DNA of 64,000 bases from positions 372,001 to 436,000 of the forward strand of contig CAWGMO010000001.1 in NCBI GenBank assembly GCA_963823735.1, in the 5' to 3' direction. Shown one piece after another: positions 38,673-46,852 of the stretch (the first letter of the stretch is position 1; every line of letters starts with the position of its first letter). This DNA comes from Actinoallomurus sp963823735. Lineage in GTDB: Bacteria; Actinomycetota; Actinomycetes; Streptosporangiales; Streptosporangiaceae. The notes beneath the pieces are model-generated. The model was not told the DNA's origin. It was given only the letters and a program-made list of their open reading frames with translations, and searched no databases. A program made the translations under genes and the position numbers.

Positions 38673-40815
38673 GAGAGAAGGCGATCCACTTGCCGTTCGG
38701 CGACCACGTCGGGTCCATGTCGCGGCCCGTCGTCGTCAGCTGGTGGTTGCCCGTGCCGTCGGCGTTGGTGATCCAGAGGTGCCGGTCGACGTTGCCCGGC
38801 TCGTCGGTGTAGGCGATCTTCGAGCAGTCCGGCGACCAGGACGGGTCGTTGACATCGTGCCCCATCTTCGTGACCTGGGTCCACGGCGCGCCCGGCGTGC
38901 CCGCGTCGGCGGTGTAGATCTCCTGGTGGCCGCTCTTGTCGCTCCAGAACGTGATGCGGCCCTTGCACCAGGCGGGGTCGTCCTTGTTCGAGGCGTCCGT
39001 GGTGAGCTGCTGCGGGGACCCCGGGTTGCTCACCGTGTAGACGTAGACCTGGCGTTGCCCCTTGCCGTCCTTGGCCATGCCCGCGATCTTCGAGCCGTCC
39101 GGCGACCAGGCCAGCCGGTTCTTGCCCGCGAGCTGGTTGCCGAGCATCCTCGCGCCGGAGCCGTCGGCGCTCATGACCCAGACCTCGTTGAGGGCCCCTT
39201 CGTTCCGTGTGAACGCGATCTGCTTATGGTCCGGCGACCACTGCGGCAGCATGTCGCACTTGGCCGGGTCGTTGAGCAGCGTCTTCACCGTGGTGGCGCC
39301 GGGTGTCAGCTCCCCGACGCTGCCGTAGCACTTGCCCGGCCAGCCGGGCTGCCGGTCGACGCGTACGAGCAGCGGGTCACCCGGCAGCGGCGCCGGGCCG
39401 GCCGCCGACTTGGCCTTGGCGGGCGTCCCGCCGTCGCCGTTCCCCTTGAGCAGGAACCAGCCCGTCACCGACGCGGCCGCCAGCACGACGACCACCGCGC
39501 CCGCGACCAGGCCACGCCTGCCGCGCTTTCCCGGACCTCCGGGCGACGGGTCGCCCAGCCGGGTCGGCATCGTGCCGGGCTCGGCCGGGGCGACGGAGGT
39601 CGCGGCCATGGCGTTCGGCTGGGAACCCTGCCGCGCTCCGGGCGGGCCGTACGCCGTGGGCGCCTCGGCGTACGACGGGCCGGATCCCTGCCGGCCAACG
39701 GGCGCGCCGTACGCGGTCGGCGCCTCGTTGCGTGATGGATCGGTCCGCTCGCCGTATGTCGTCGGCGCCTCGGCGCGGTTGCCCTGGCCGTACGCGGCCG
39801 GAGCCTGCGAGGGGCCCGAGCCGTACGCGGCCGGCGCCTGGGACGGACCGGAGCCGTACCCGGCCGGCGCCTGGCCGTACGTGGGCGGCGGCGGGGTGTC
39901 GGGGACGACCTGCGTCTCGGGGTGCGCGGGTACGGGCGGCTGCCACGACGGGGTCAGCGTGCCGAGCACCGCGGCCTCGGCGCTGTCGCCGCCGACCATG
40001 GTCAGCAGCAGGTCCTTGGCGGTCGGCCGCTTGCGGGGGTCCTTCTCCAGCGCGGCGTTGACGAGCCGGTCGAGCGGCTGCGGCAGCGACCCGACCTGCG
40101 GGGCGCCGTGCACCAGCCGGGCCGCCATGACGGAGAAGTCGCCCTTGCCGAACGGGTTGACGCCGTTCGCGGCGTACGCGACGAGGCAGCCCCAGGCGAA
40201 GATGTCGACCGCGGTCGTCACCTGCCCCTGCATGATCTGCTCGGGTGCCATCCAGCCGGGGCTGCCGACCATCTGGCCGGTCATCGTGTGCCCCTCGGCG
40301 GCGTCGAGCGCCCGCGCGATGCCGAAGTCGATGACGCGGGGGCCGGAGAAGGAGAGCAGGACGTTCGCGGGCTTGAGGTCGCGGTGGATCAGGCCGGCCG
40401 AGTGGATCGCGACGAGCGCGGCGGCCACGCCGACCGCGACGCCCTGGAGCATGCCCGAGGACAGCTCGCCGTTGTCGTTGACGTACTCCTTGAGCGAGAC
40501 CCCGTCGATGAACTCCGTCACCATGTAGGCCTGGCCGCCGGACTCGCCGTGGTCGAGCACCTGCGCGGTGCAGAACGACGCCACCCGCTGGGCGTTGGAC
40601 ACCTCGTCGCGGAACCGCGCGACGAACCCGGCGTCCTGCGCCAGCTCGGGGCGTACGACCTTGATCGCGACCTTGCGGCCGCCCTGGTCACGCCCCAGAT
40701 AGACGGCCCCCATGCCGCCTTCGCCGATCCGCCCGAGGATCGCGTACGACCCGACCTGCCGCGGATCGTTCGGGTGCAGGGGTTCCGCCGTGCCCGTCTG
40801 CCGCTGACTGTCCAC
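38566..40815 (-). CDS. Membrane Ser/Thr protein kinase with extracellular PD40 (TolB-like) repeats
   Basis: A 749-residue Hanks-type receptor kinase. The kinase domain (about 20-280) is complete: glycine loop IGEGGMGAVYLG, VAIKVV Lys, HRDLKPANVLL and DFGIARALDA. A 130-residue linker rich in Pro, Ala, Gly and Tyr follows, with repeated APTAYG/APAAYG units (about seven). One membrane helix at about 435-457 (GLVAGAVVVVLAAASVTGWF) puts the C-terminal 290 residues outside. That part carries at least five WSPD/WSPDG-containing PD40 beta-propeller repeats (PQWSPDHKQIAF, LAWSPDGSKIA, PSWSPDCSKIAYTDE). The start is a GTG with a GAGGTGG site. It could sense extracellular ligands; target proteins are unknown. 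Confidence 0.93.
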   Translation of the reverse strand: MDSQRQTGTAEPLHPNDPRQVGSYAILGRIGEGGMGAVYLGRDQGGRKVAIKVVRPELAQDAGFVARFRDEVSNAQRVASFCTAQVLDHGESGGQAYMVTEFIDGVSLKEYVNDNGELSSGMLQGVAVGVAAALVAIHSAGLIHRDLKPANVLLSFSGPRVIDFGIARALDAAEGHTMTGQMVGSPGWMAPEQIMQGQVTTAVDIFAWGCLVAYAANGVNPFGKGDFSVMAARLVHGAPQVGSLPQPLDRLVNAALEKDPRKRPTAKDLLLTMVGGDSAEAAVLGTLTPSWQPPVPAHPETQVVPDTPPPPTYGQAPAGYGSGPSQAPAAYGSGPSQAPAAYGQGNRAEAPTTYGERTDPSRNEAPTAYGAPVGRQGSGPSYAEAPTAYGPPGARQGSQPNAMAATSVAPAEPGTMPTRLGDPSPGGPGKRGRRGLVAGAVVVVLAAASVTGWFLLKGNGDGGTPAKAKSAAGPAPLPGDPLLVRVDRQPGWPGKCYGSVGELTPGATTVKTLLNDPAKCDMLPQWSPDHKQIAFTRNEGALNEVWVMSADGSGARMLGNQLAGKNRLAWSPDGSKIAGMAKDGKGQRQVYVYTVSNPGSPQQLTTDASNKDDPAWCKGRITFWSDKSGHQEIYTADAGTPGAPWTQVTKMGHDVNDPSWSPDCSKIAYTDEPGNVDRHLWITNADGTGNHQLTTTGRDMDPTWSPNGKWIAFSRGLTADPHTWAIRADGTGERAIAPAGKAIGHPDWR

Positions 40816-41052
40816 CCGCGGGCCACCTCTTCACGCGCGACGAGCGCCAAAACCCTTGGCGCTCGCTCACACTAGCCGCACTTTTCGCCGATCTCTTCCC
40901 TGGATAGGGACGGTGCGGAGCGCTCGATGGTTCACCGATCCGGCCGACCGATTCGCTCCGTGACGACGCGATTTATTCTGACTTTTAGAGTGCGGATTTG
41001 TCCGAATCCGGGTGCGGACGCCGCGACCGGCGCCCGCACCCGGACAACGGGG
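40816..41052. other. Non-coding region upstream of the Ser/Thr kinase
   Basis: Holds the kinase promoter and the terminator hairpin of the aldehyde dehydrogenase remnant. AT-rich patches such as GATTTATTCTGACTTTTAGAG near 40972 lie in the expected promoter zone; no defined element could be assigned. Confidence 0.5.
41008..41043 (-). terminator. Hairpin downstream of the aldehyde dehydrogenase remnant
   Basis: Perfect 10-base arms CCGGGTGCGG and CCGCACCCGG around a 16-base loop begin 10 bases past the TAG of the remnant, in the position expected for the terminator of the once-complete gene. Confidence 0.65.
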
Positions 41053-41155
41053 CCTACAGCTGCGTCGTCACCGCCTTGACCTCGGTGTAGTTGTTCAGAA
41101 CCTCGTGGCCCATCTCCCGGCCCCAGCCGGACTGCTTGTAGCCGCCGAACGCAGC
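41053..41155 (-). pseudogene. C-terminal remnant of an aldehyde dehydrogenase gene
   Basis: The minus strand reads AFGGYKQSGWGREMGHEVLN followed by NYTEVKAVTTQL and TAG. This is the highly characteristic C-terminal end of NAD(P)-dependent aldehyde dehydrogenases (F-G-G-x-K-x-S-G-x-G-R-E and the final N-Y-T-x-x-K). Upstream of about 41155 the similarity stops abruptly and unrelated DNA continues, so about 450 codons are missing. The hairpin after the stop survives. This marks a deletion or rearrangement endpoint. Confidence 0.82.
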
Positions 41156-41211
41156 GCCGCATCGACATCTCGGTGATCAAGTCGACCAACGTCGTGGTGG
41201 AGATCCCGTAA
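41156..41211 (+). other. Possible C-terminal coding fragment abutting the ALDH remnant
   Basis: On the plus strand the bases after the junction read RRIDISVIKSTNVVVEIP and then TAA, with every codon ending in G or C. This looks like the tail of a real gene whose upstream part is missing, since no compatible frame continues across the junction. I do not recognise the family. It may also be chance in high-GC DNA. Confidence 0.3.
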
Positions 41212-41267
41212 CGTCGCGTCGTTTTCTCGCCGGTGTGCCCGGGGGATCGCCGGGAGGCTGGGGCGTT

Positions 41268-41858
41268 GTGAACGACGACGAGCTCTTCCGGTACTTCTCG
41301 GCGGCCTGTGACGGGTTTCGCGAACGGCTGGCCCTCGTGCGGCCCGGCCAGTGGGGCGACCCGACGCCCTGTTCCGAATGGGACGTGCGGCGGCTGGTGA
41401 ACCACATGGTCCGTGGGAACCTCAACTACGCGCTGCTGGCGCGCGGCGGCAGCGGTGCGGAGTTCCTGCGGCTACGGGACGCCGACGCGCTCGGCGACGA
41501 CCCCGCCGGGGCGTTCGACACGTCGGTGGCCCGCTGCCTGCGGGGCTTTCAGGCCCCGGGCGCGCTGGACCGGGTCGCCGACTACCCGATGGGTCCGCTT
41601 CCCGGACGCCGGTTGCTCGCCGTGCGCCTGGCCGACTCGGTCGTCCACACCTGGGACCTCGCTCGCGCCGCCGGGCTGGACGAGCGGCTCGACGACGTTC
41701 TCGTCGGCTGGGTCTGGGAGAACCTCGATCGGATCTACGAGGGTGTGAACGGCGGGCCGCTCGGCTCCGACCGGCGGTTCTTCGCCGCGCCGTCCGGGAC
41801 CGCGCGGGACTCCACGCAGGGGCGGCTCCTGCACCTCATGGGGCGCTCAGGCGTGTGA
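41268..41858 (+). CDS. DinB/maleylpyruvate isomerase-type family protein (TIGR03086-like)
   Basis: A 196-residue helical-bundle protein of the actinobacterial mycothiol-dependent maleylpyruvate isomerase N-terminal/DinB-like family. Hallmarks are PTPCSEWDVRRLVNHMVRGN near the N-terminus and RLADSVVHTWDLARAAGLDE, which supply the conserved His residues of the metal site. The GTG at 41268 has a GGGAGG site 10 bases upstream. Members are thought to be thiol-dependent transferases, but individual functions are mostly unknown. Its stop overlaps the convergent flavin enzyme gene by 23 bases. Confidence 0.87.
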   Translation: MNDDELFRYFSAACDGFRERLALVRPGQWGDPTPCSEWDVRRLVNHMVRGNLNYALLARGGSGAEFLRLRDADALGDDPAGAFDTSVARCLRGFQAPGALDRVADYPMGPLPGRRLLAVRLADSVVHTWDLARAAGLDERLDDVLVGWVWENLDRIYEGVNGGPLGSDRRFFAAPSGTARDSTQGRLLHLMGRSGV

Positions 41859-42843
41859 GCACGCTCGCGACGGAGCCGGTGGTCGCGGCGCGGTAGCCCG
41901 TACCGGCCCACAGGTTGACGCGGTCGGGGTCGCCGGCGCCGGCCTTGCGCAGCGGGCTGGTCAGGTGATGCAGCGCCGGGTAGCCGGACGGGGCCTGGGC
42001 GTCGTAGGTGTCGGTGAAGCGGTTGCGCAGCGCCCGGGCCGGGCGGCCCGTGAAGGCGCGGGTGACGATCGTACGGTCGCGTGCCGGGTCGGCCAGAGCG
42101 TCGCGGTGGGCCTTCGACGCGCCGCTCTCGTCGGTGCGCAGCAGCAGCGTGCCGACCATGGCGGCCGTCGCACCCGCCCGCAAGGCCACGGCGACGTCTT
42201 CGGGGCCCGCCAGGCCGCCCGCCGCGATCAGCGGCAGGGAGACCGCGGCGCGTACGGCGCGTACCAGGTCCGGCAGGGGGATCTCCGGCGGCAGGTGGTC
42301 CGGCGTGAGCGTGCCCGAGTGGCCGCCCGCGGCCGAGGCCTGGACGGCGAGCATGTCGGCTCCCGCCTCCTCCGCCCGGCGTGCCTCGCCGGGCGATGTG
42401 ACGGTCTGGACGACGACGCTCCCGGCCGTACGCAGGGCCGCGACCACGGACGCGTCCGGCACACCGAAGGTGAAGCCGACGACCGGCACCGGGTCGGCGA
42501 GCAGCAGGTCGACCTTTTCGGCCCAGTAGTCGTCGTCCTCGACCGGGCCGTGGCTCTCCACGCCGAAGTCGGCCTGGAGCATGCGGGCGTAGCGCCGGAA
42601 CTCCTCCGGGTCGACGGGCACCGGGTTGGGCGCGAACACGTTGACGCCGAACGGCACGCCCTCGGCGCGTACGGCCGCGATCTGCCCGGCCAGCGCCTGC
42701 GGCGTCTTGTACCCGGCGGCGAGGAACCCGAGGCTCCCCGCGCGGGCGGCCGCCGTCACCAGCTCGGGCGTGCCGGGCCCGCCCGCCATCGGCGCCGCGA
42801 GCACCGGAAGCGTCGCCCCGAGGCCGGACAGTGGGGAGGTCAT
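41836..42843 (-). CDS. Nitronate monooxygenase/2-nitropropane dioxygenase-type FMN enzyme
   Basis: A 335-residue TIM-barrel FMN oxidoreductase. Family signatures are LPVLAAPMAGGPGTPELVTA at the N-terminus, GFLAAGYKTPQALAGQIAAV, FGVNVFAPNPVPVD, and the catalytic region LAVQASAAGGHSGTLTPDH with the conserved GGH. Phosphate-binding LPLIAAGGLAGPEDVAVAL and AAMVGTLLLRTDE complete the barrel. Such enzymes oxidise nitronates; some relatives are enoyl reductases or other flavin enzymes. The ATG at 42843 is chosen because the frame upstream runs through the divergent LLM gene. It is divergent from the LLM oxidoreductase, with starts 34 bases apart. Confidence 0.9.
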   Translation of the reverse strand: MTSPLSGLGATLPVLAAPMAGGPGTPELVTAAARAGSLGFLAAGYKTPQALAGQIAAVRAEGVPFGVNVFAPNPVPVDPEEFRRYARMLQADFGVESHGPVEDDDYWAEKVDLLLADPVPVVGFTFGVPDASVVAALRTAGSVVVQTVTSPGEARRAEEAGADMLAVQASAAGGHSGTLTPDHLPPEIPLPDLVRAVRAAVSLPLIAAGGLAGPEDVAVALRAGATAAMVGTLLLRTDESGASKAHRDALADPARDRTIVTRAFTGRPARALRNRFTDTYDAQAPSGYPALHHLTSPLRKAGAGDPDRVNLWAGTGYRAATTGSVASVLTRLSAP

Positions 42844-42877
42844 ACCCCCCACCGTACGCATGGGTGAGGATGGGGCC

Positions 42878-43747
42878 ATGACGACTCTCGGTGCCATCTG
42901 CCTGCCCCAGGTCTCACCCGAACGCCTGCGCGACGTCGCGCGTACGGCGCAGGACGCCCGGCTGGACGAGCTGTGGCTGTGGGAGGACTGCTTCTGGGGC
43001 AGCGGCATCGCGAGCGCGGCCGCGGTGCTCGCGTGGACGGAACGGCTGCGCGTCGGCGTCGGGCTGCTTCCGGTGCCGCTGCGCAACGTCGCGCTGACCT
43101 CGATGGAGCTGGCCTCGCTGCACCGGCTGTTCCCCGGCCGGGCGACCGTCGGCGTGGGCCACGGCGTACAGGACTGGATGGCGCAGGTCGGCGCCCGTGT
43201 CGAGTCGCCGCTGACGCTGCTGCGCGAGCAGATCACCGCGCTGCGGGCACTGCTCGGAGGCGAGCGGGTCAGCGTGGACGGCCGATACGTACGGCTCGAC
43301 GCGGTCAGGCTGGACCTGCCGCCGTCGTCGCCGCCCCCCATCATCGTCGGCGCGGGCGGGCCCAAGTCGCTGCGGCTGTGCGGCGAGGTCGCCGACGGCA
43401 CCATCCTCACCGCGAGCACCTCACCGGACGGCATCCGCCAGGCACGCCGCCTGATCGACGAGGGGCGCGCGGCGGCCGGCCGTACCGACCCGCACCTGGT
43501 GACCGTCTACCTCCTCACGACGACCGGCCCGGCCGCGGCCGAACGCCTGGAGGCCGCGCGGGTGCGGACGAACGGCGGCCCGGACGTCGGTGTCGCCGGC
43601 GACGCTCCCGCGGTCGCCGACGCCGTCCACCGCTGGACCGAGGCCGGCGCCGACACCGTGATCCTGGAGCCGGACCTCGACGCCGACCCGGAGGCCTTCG
43701 TGCGCTTCGCCGCCGAGGAGGTCGCTCCGCTCGTACGGAACGGGTAG
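42878..43747 (+). CDS. LLM-class (F420- or FMN-dependent) oxidoreductase
   Basis: A 289-residue luciferase-like TIM-barrel enzyme. Readable features: ARLDELWLWEDCFWGSGIAS, VGVGLLPVPLRNVALTSMEL, LHRLFPGRATVGVGHGVQDW, the phosphate-binding PPPIIVGAGGPKSLRLCGEV and DGTILTASTSPDGIRQARR. The set is closest to the F420-dependent subgroup of actinomycetes by pattern, but cofactor choice cannot be proven from sequence. The ATG at 42878 is the first suitable start after the divergent promoter; it shares that short region with the nitronate monooxygenase-like gene. Confidence 0.9.
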   Translation: MTTLGAICLPQVSPERLRDVARTAQDARLDELWLWEDCFWGSGIASAAAVLAWTERLRVGVGLLPVPLRNVALTSMELASLHRLFPGRATVGVGHGVQDWMAQVGARVESPLTLLREQITALRALLGGERVSVDGRYVRLDAVRLDLPPSSPPPIIVGAGGPKSLRLCGEVADGTILTASTSPDGIRQARRLIDEGRAAAGRTDPHLVTVYLLTTTGPAAAERLEAARVRTNGGPDVGVAGDAPAVADAVHRWTEAGADTVILEPDLDADPEAFVRFAAEEVAPLVRNG

Positions 43748-43779
43748 GTACCCCGGCAACGCCTACCAGGGGGATCATC

Positions 43780-44268
43780 GTGATCGGAAACGAACCGGAG
43801 CTGCTCGGCATCTACCTCAACGACCATCTCGCGGGCGCCACGCTCGGGGCCGAACTCTCCTCGCGGATCGCCCGCGAGCACCGGGAGACCGAGGAAGGGC
43901 CGGTGCTCGAACGCCTCGCGGCCGAGATCGCCGAGGACCGCGCCACGCTGCTGGAGCTCATGGGCGACCTGGGCGTGCCCGCGCGGCGCTACAAGGTCAT
44001 CCTGGGCTGGGCCGCGGAGAAGGCCGGCAGGTTCAAGCCGAACGGCCGCGTGCTCGAACGCTCCCCGCTGAGCAGCCTGGAGGAGCTGGAGACCATGAGC
44101 CTCGGGGTGAACGGCAAGGCGGGCTGCTGGCGTACGCTCCGGATCTTCGCCGACCACCACGGCCGGCCGGACCCGGGACGCCTCGACGACCTGATGGCCC
44201 GCGCCGACCGGCAGGCGGACACCCTGGAGTCGCTGCGGCAGCGCGCGGCGTCGGAGTTGGTGGCCTGA
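43780..44268 (+). CDS. Helical protein of unknown function, ferritin-like bundle by pattern
   Basis: A 162-residue, almost entirely helical protein: LLGIYLNDHLAGATLGAELS, EEGPVLERLAAEIAEDRATL, LLELMGDLGVPARRYKVILG, LERSPLSSLEELETMSLGVN. Acidic and His residues in the helices (NDH, E-H-R-E, ADHHGRPD) could form a four-helix di-metal-type bundle, but no classic ferritin motif is complete. The GTG at 43780 follows an AGGGGG site. It lies 32 bases after the LLM gene and is likely co-transcribed. I do not know its function. Confidence 0.7.
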   Translation: MIGNEPELLGIYLNDHLAGATLGAELSSRIAREHRETEEGPVLERLAAEIAEDRATLLELMGDLGVPARRYKVILGWAAEKAGRFKPNGRVLERSPLSSLEELETMSLGVNGKAGCWRTLRIFADHHGRPDPGRLDDLMARADRQADTLESLRQRAASELVA

Positions 44269-44272
44269 GCCC

Positions 44273-45157
44273 TCAGCGGGGTACGCCGGCGGCGACCCAG
44301 CGGCGTACCTCATCGGCGGCGCGGTCCGCGACGGGATGCCCCTCGGGACGGGTGAGCAGGTCACTGAGGGCGAACATGTCCAGGACACGGCCGAGGTAGA
44401 CCCACTCGTCGTCGCGCGGCAGGCCCTCGGGCCGGTTGTCGGCCCAGGCCGTACGGAAGCCGTCGCGGAACTCCTCCGGGTAATCGGCGCCGAAGCGGAG
44501 CATGTTCGCGGGGTCGCCGTACGGGCAGCCGGAGTAGGCGAACTCCCAGTCGAGCACGGCGACGACGCGCGCGCCTTCGACCAGGATGTTCTTGGGGTTG
44601 AGGTCGGCGTGCACGAGGCGCGCGTGATCGTCGACGGCCTCCAGCGCCGGCGCGTGGGCGACGCACAGCTCCACCCAGGCGCGTCGTGCGGCGGTGTCGA
44701 GGCGGTCCGCGTTCCGCATGCAGGCGGCGGCGACCTCGGGGAGCTGCCGCGACCACGGCGGCTCGACGCTCACGGACGGCTTGTCGTCGGCGAAGAACCC
44801 CGGCCGGTCGAACGTCACCGCGCCGATGCCCGCGACGACCCGCCCGACCTCCGCGCCGAGCCCGTCTTGGCCGAGCACCTGGCTGAGAGGCGTGCCGTCC
44901 ACGTGTTCGAGGACCATCACGGGGCGATCGCCGTCGTCGGCGACGTGCAGCACGCGCGGGACGGGCACGTGCCGCCGCGCGGCATCCATGATCGCCGCCT
45001 CGACGTACGGGTCGGGGCCGCCGAGGCGCGCGACGACCAGGCCGTCTTCGAGGGTGAGCAGGGACGTCTCGTGCGAGAAGCCGCCGGCGAGCGTACGCTC
45101 CGCCACGATCTCGCGGTCGAGCGCCGCCGCGATGCCGTTCAGTTCTTCGGGCCGCAT
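44273..45157 (-). CDS. APH-family phosphotransferase
   Basis: A 294-residue kinase-like enzyme of the aminoglycoside phosphotransferase/choline kinase superfamily. The catalytic loop is LVHADLNPKNILVEGARVVA with catalytic Asp and Asn, and the metal-binding DFG equivalent is AVLDWEFAYSGCPYGDPANM. The ATP-side N lobe has DGLVVARLGG and VMVLEHVDGTPLSQVLG. It may phosphorylate small molecules such as antibiotics or amino alcohols, or be a non-antibiotic member; no substrate can be assigned. Convergent with the helical protein gene, stops 4 bases apart. Confidence 0.9.
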   Translation of the reverse strand: MRPEELNGIAAALDREIVAERTLAGGFSHETSLLTLEDGLVVARLGGPDPYVEAAIMDAARRHVPVPRVLHVADDGDRPVMVLEHVDGTPLSQVLGQDGLGAEVGRVVAGIGAVTFDRPGFFADDKPSVSVEPPWSRQLPEVAAACMRNADRLDTAARRAWVELCVAHAPALEAVDDHARLVHADLNPKNILVEGARVVAVLDWEFAYSGCPYGDPANMLRFGADYPEEFRDGFRTAWADNRPEGLPRDDEWVYLGRVLDMFALSDLLTRPEGHPVADRAADEVRRWVAAGVPR

Positions 45158-45178
45158 CGGCCCAGTCTTTCCTAGGGC

Positions 45179-45622
45179 CTAGACCGTGCTGATGCCGGGC
45201 ATCGGGCAGAGCATCTGCTTTTCGGCGGGGAACTTCTTCTCCGCGGTCCAGGTCGCCTTTTTACCGGGCTCGACGGGAACGCGGGTCTCGGCGTAATTCA
45301 GGGTCGTCGCCTTCGTGGTGGTGAAGAAAACGACGATCTTGTACGTGACGGGACGTTTGCCGGGGTTGGCGGCCGTTCCGGAGGCCTTCCAGCCGCCCGG
45401 GATCGCCGCGCAGGCCGTCTGGACGATGTTCTTGCGGAGGGTCGGCGCGTTGGCGACCTTGGTGGGAACCTTGGCCTGGACCAGCTTGGACGCCTCGGAT
45501 CCACCCTTCGAGACCACCGCTTTGCGCGTGTCCCCGAGCGAGCAACCTGCCGTGAGGGCGGCCACCAGGAGTCCGAGCGTGGCGGCTTCGACGAGGCTGG
45601 GGCGCAAATGCCGCATGTCCAT
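45179..45622 (-). CDS. Putative lipoprotein, function unknown
   Basis: A 147-residue exported protein. The signal is MRHLRPSLVEAATLGLLVAA with lipobox ALTAGCS, so the mature protein would be lipid-anchored at the Cys. The mature part has two further Cys (VQTACAAIPGG and KQMLCPMPGIS) that could form a disulfide, and a beta-rich centre YKIVVFFTTTKATTLNYAET. The ATG at 45622 follows a GGAGG site. No family was recognised. It sits just upstream of the phosphotransferase on the same strand. Confidence 0.78.
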   Translation of the reverse strand: MDMRHLRPSLVEAATLGLLVAALTAGCSLGDTRKAVVSKGGSEASKLVQAKVPTKVANAPTLRKNIVQTACAAIPGGWKASGTAANPGKRPVTYKIVVFFTTTKATTLNYAETRVPVEPGKKATWTAEKKFPAEKQMLCPMPGISTV

Positions 45623-45909
45623 TTTCAATGACCTCCGCTGTCGTCCCGGAAATGCACGTGGCGAGGAAGACCACGCGGCGAGAGTACGGCCGATCGCGGA
45701 GTCATTCATGAACCGGCGCCGCCCGGATCCGCTTCCTTTACCCGGCGGCGAGCTTGCCGTGGTCATGCGGCCGGAGGGACGGCAAAGGGAGGGCAATCAT
45801 ATGAGCGCGTATCGGGCGGATCACAGGTCAGCGGCGCGAAGCCGGGTAGGCAAGGTGACATGCGCCGATTCCCGGCCTCGAAGCGGACTGACGGACAGGA
45901 GCGCGACGC

Positions 45910-46236
45910 ATGACGACACACAGCACCGAAGAGTCGCACCGAGGCACGGCGAGGATTCTCCGGCTGCTCGTCCTCCCGGTGATCGTGGCCGCGGGGGTCG
46001 CGCTGCCCACCGGCGCGAACGCGGCGGCGTTCCACCCCCACGGCGACGACTGGCCGACCCAGAACTACGGCAACGGCAAATGGAACCGGAACACGTTCGT
46101 GGTGGACAGCCCCAACTCCAGCAACGACGTCCAGCACCTGCGGAACGCCAACGCCGGCGGCGCGAACCTCAGCGCGATCGCCGCCTGCAAGAGGCATGTC
46201 CGCTGCCGGATCAACCAGAACATGTGGGTGCACTAG
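45910..46236 (+). CDS. Small exported protein, function unknown
   Basis: A 108-residue protein with a signal peptide (RILRLLVLPVIVAAGVALPT, cut near GANAAAF). The mature 70 residues are polar and Asn-rich (WPTQNYGNGKWNRNTFVVDS, PNSSNDVQHLRNANAGGANL) with two Cys (AACKRHVRC). No family recognised. The ATG at 45910 has GACAGGAG nearby. A promoter must lie in the 287 bases between this gene and the divergent lipoprotein; nothing distinctive was seen there. Confidence 0.72.
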   Translation: MTTHSTEESHRGTARILRLLVLPVIVAAGVALPTGANAAAFHPHGDDWPTQNYGNGKWNRNTFVVDSPNSSNDVQHLRNANAGGANLSAIAACKRHVRCRINQNMWVH

Positions 46237-46294
46237 GCCCTAGCCGGGACGAACCCTCGCAATCGCGATCAGGCAGGCGTCCTAGACTTTCGGC

Positions 46295-46852
46295 ATGACC
46301 GATACCGCGTTGCTCGTCATGGACTTCCAGCAGGGCGTCGTCGAGCGGCTCGGGGATCCCGGGGTCCTGGACGCCGCGCGCCGGGCCGTCGACTCGGCGC
46401 GTGAGGCGGGGGTCTTGGTGATCTACGTGCGGGTCGCGTTCCGTGACGGGTATCCCGAGGTGTCGCCGGCGAACCGTACCTTCTCGGCGATCACCTCGCG
46501 GGAGGCGTCGTTCGGTGAGGACGCCCCCGCGACGCGGATCGTCGGTGGGCTGGAGCCGCGGGCGGACGAGCCCGTCGTCGTCAAGCGGCGGGTCAGCGCG
46601 TTCTCAGGCAGTGACCTCGACGTCATCCTGCGGGCCCGTGGCGTTCGCAGGCTCGCGCTGGCCGGGATCGCCACCAGCGGCGTCGTGCTGTCGACCATCC
46701 GGGAGGCCGCCGACCGTGACTTCGGGCTCGCCGTGCTGGCCGACGCCTGCGCCGACGGCGATCCCGAGGTTCACCGGGTCCTGCTGGAGAAGGTCTTTCC
46801 CCGCCAGGCCGACGTTCTCACCGTCGAGGAATGGGCCCGTACGCCGCGTTAA
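46295..46852 (+). CDS. Isochorismatase-like hydrolase fold protein lacking the catalytic Cys
   Basis: A 185-residue protein with the isochorismatase-like fold. The acid Asp is in ALLVMDFQQGVVERL and the Lys in EPVVVKRRVSAFSGSDLDVI. In catalytic cysteine hydrolases the following motif reads A-T-x-x-C-V-x-x-T; here it is IATSGVVLSTIREAADRDFG, with Val at the Cys place. So it is probably not a classic amidase. Similar Cys-less relatives occur widely in actinomycetes, from memory. The ATG at 46295 is clear. Its stop overlaps the convergent ABC-F gene by four bases. Confidence 0.85.
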   Translation: MTDTALLVMDFQQGVVERLGDPGVLDAARRAVDSAREAGVLVIYVRVAFRDGYPEVSPANRTFSAITSREASFGEDAPATRIVGGLEPRADEPVVVKRRVSAFSGSDLDVILRARGVRRLALAGIATSGVVLSTIREAADRDFGLAVLADACADGDPEVHRVLLEKVFPRQADVLTVEEWARTPR

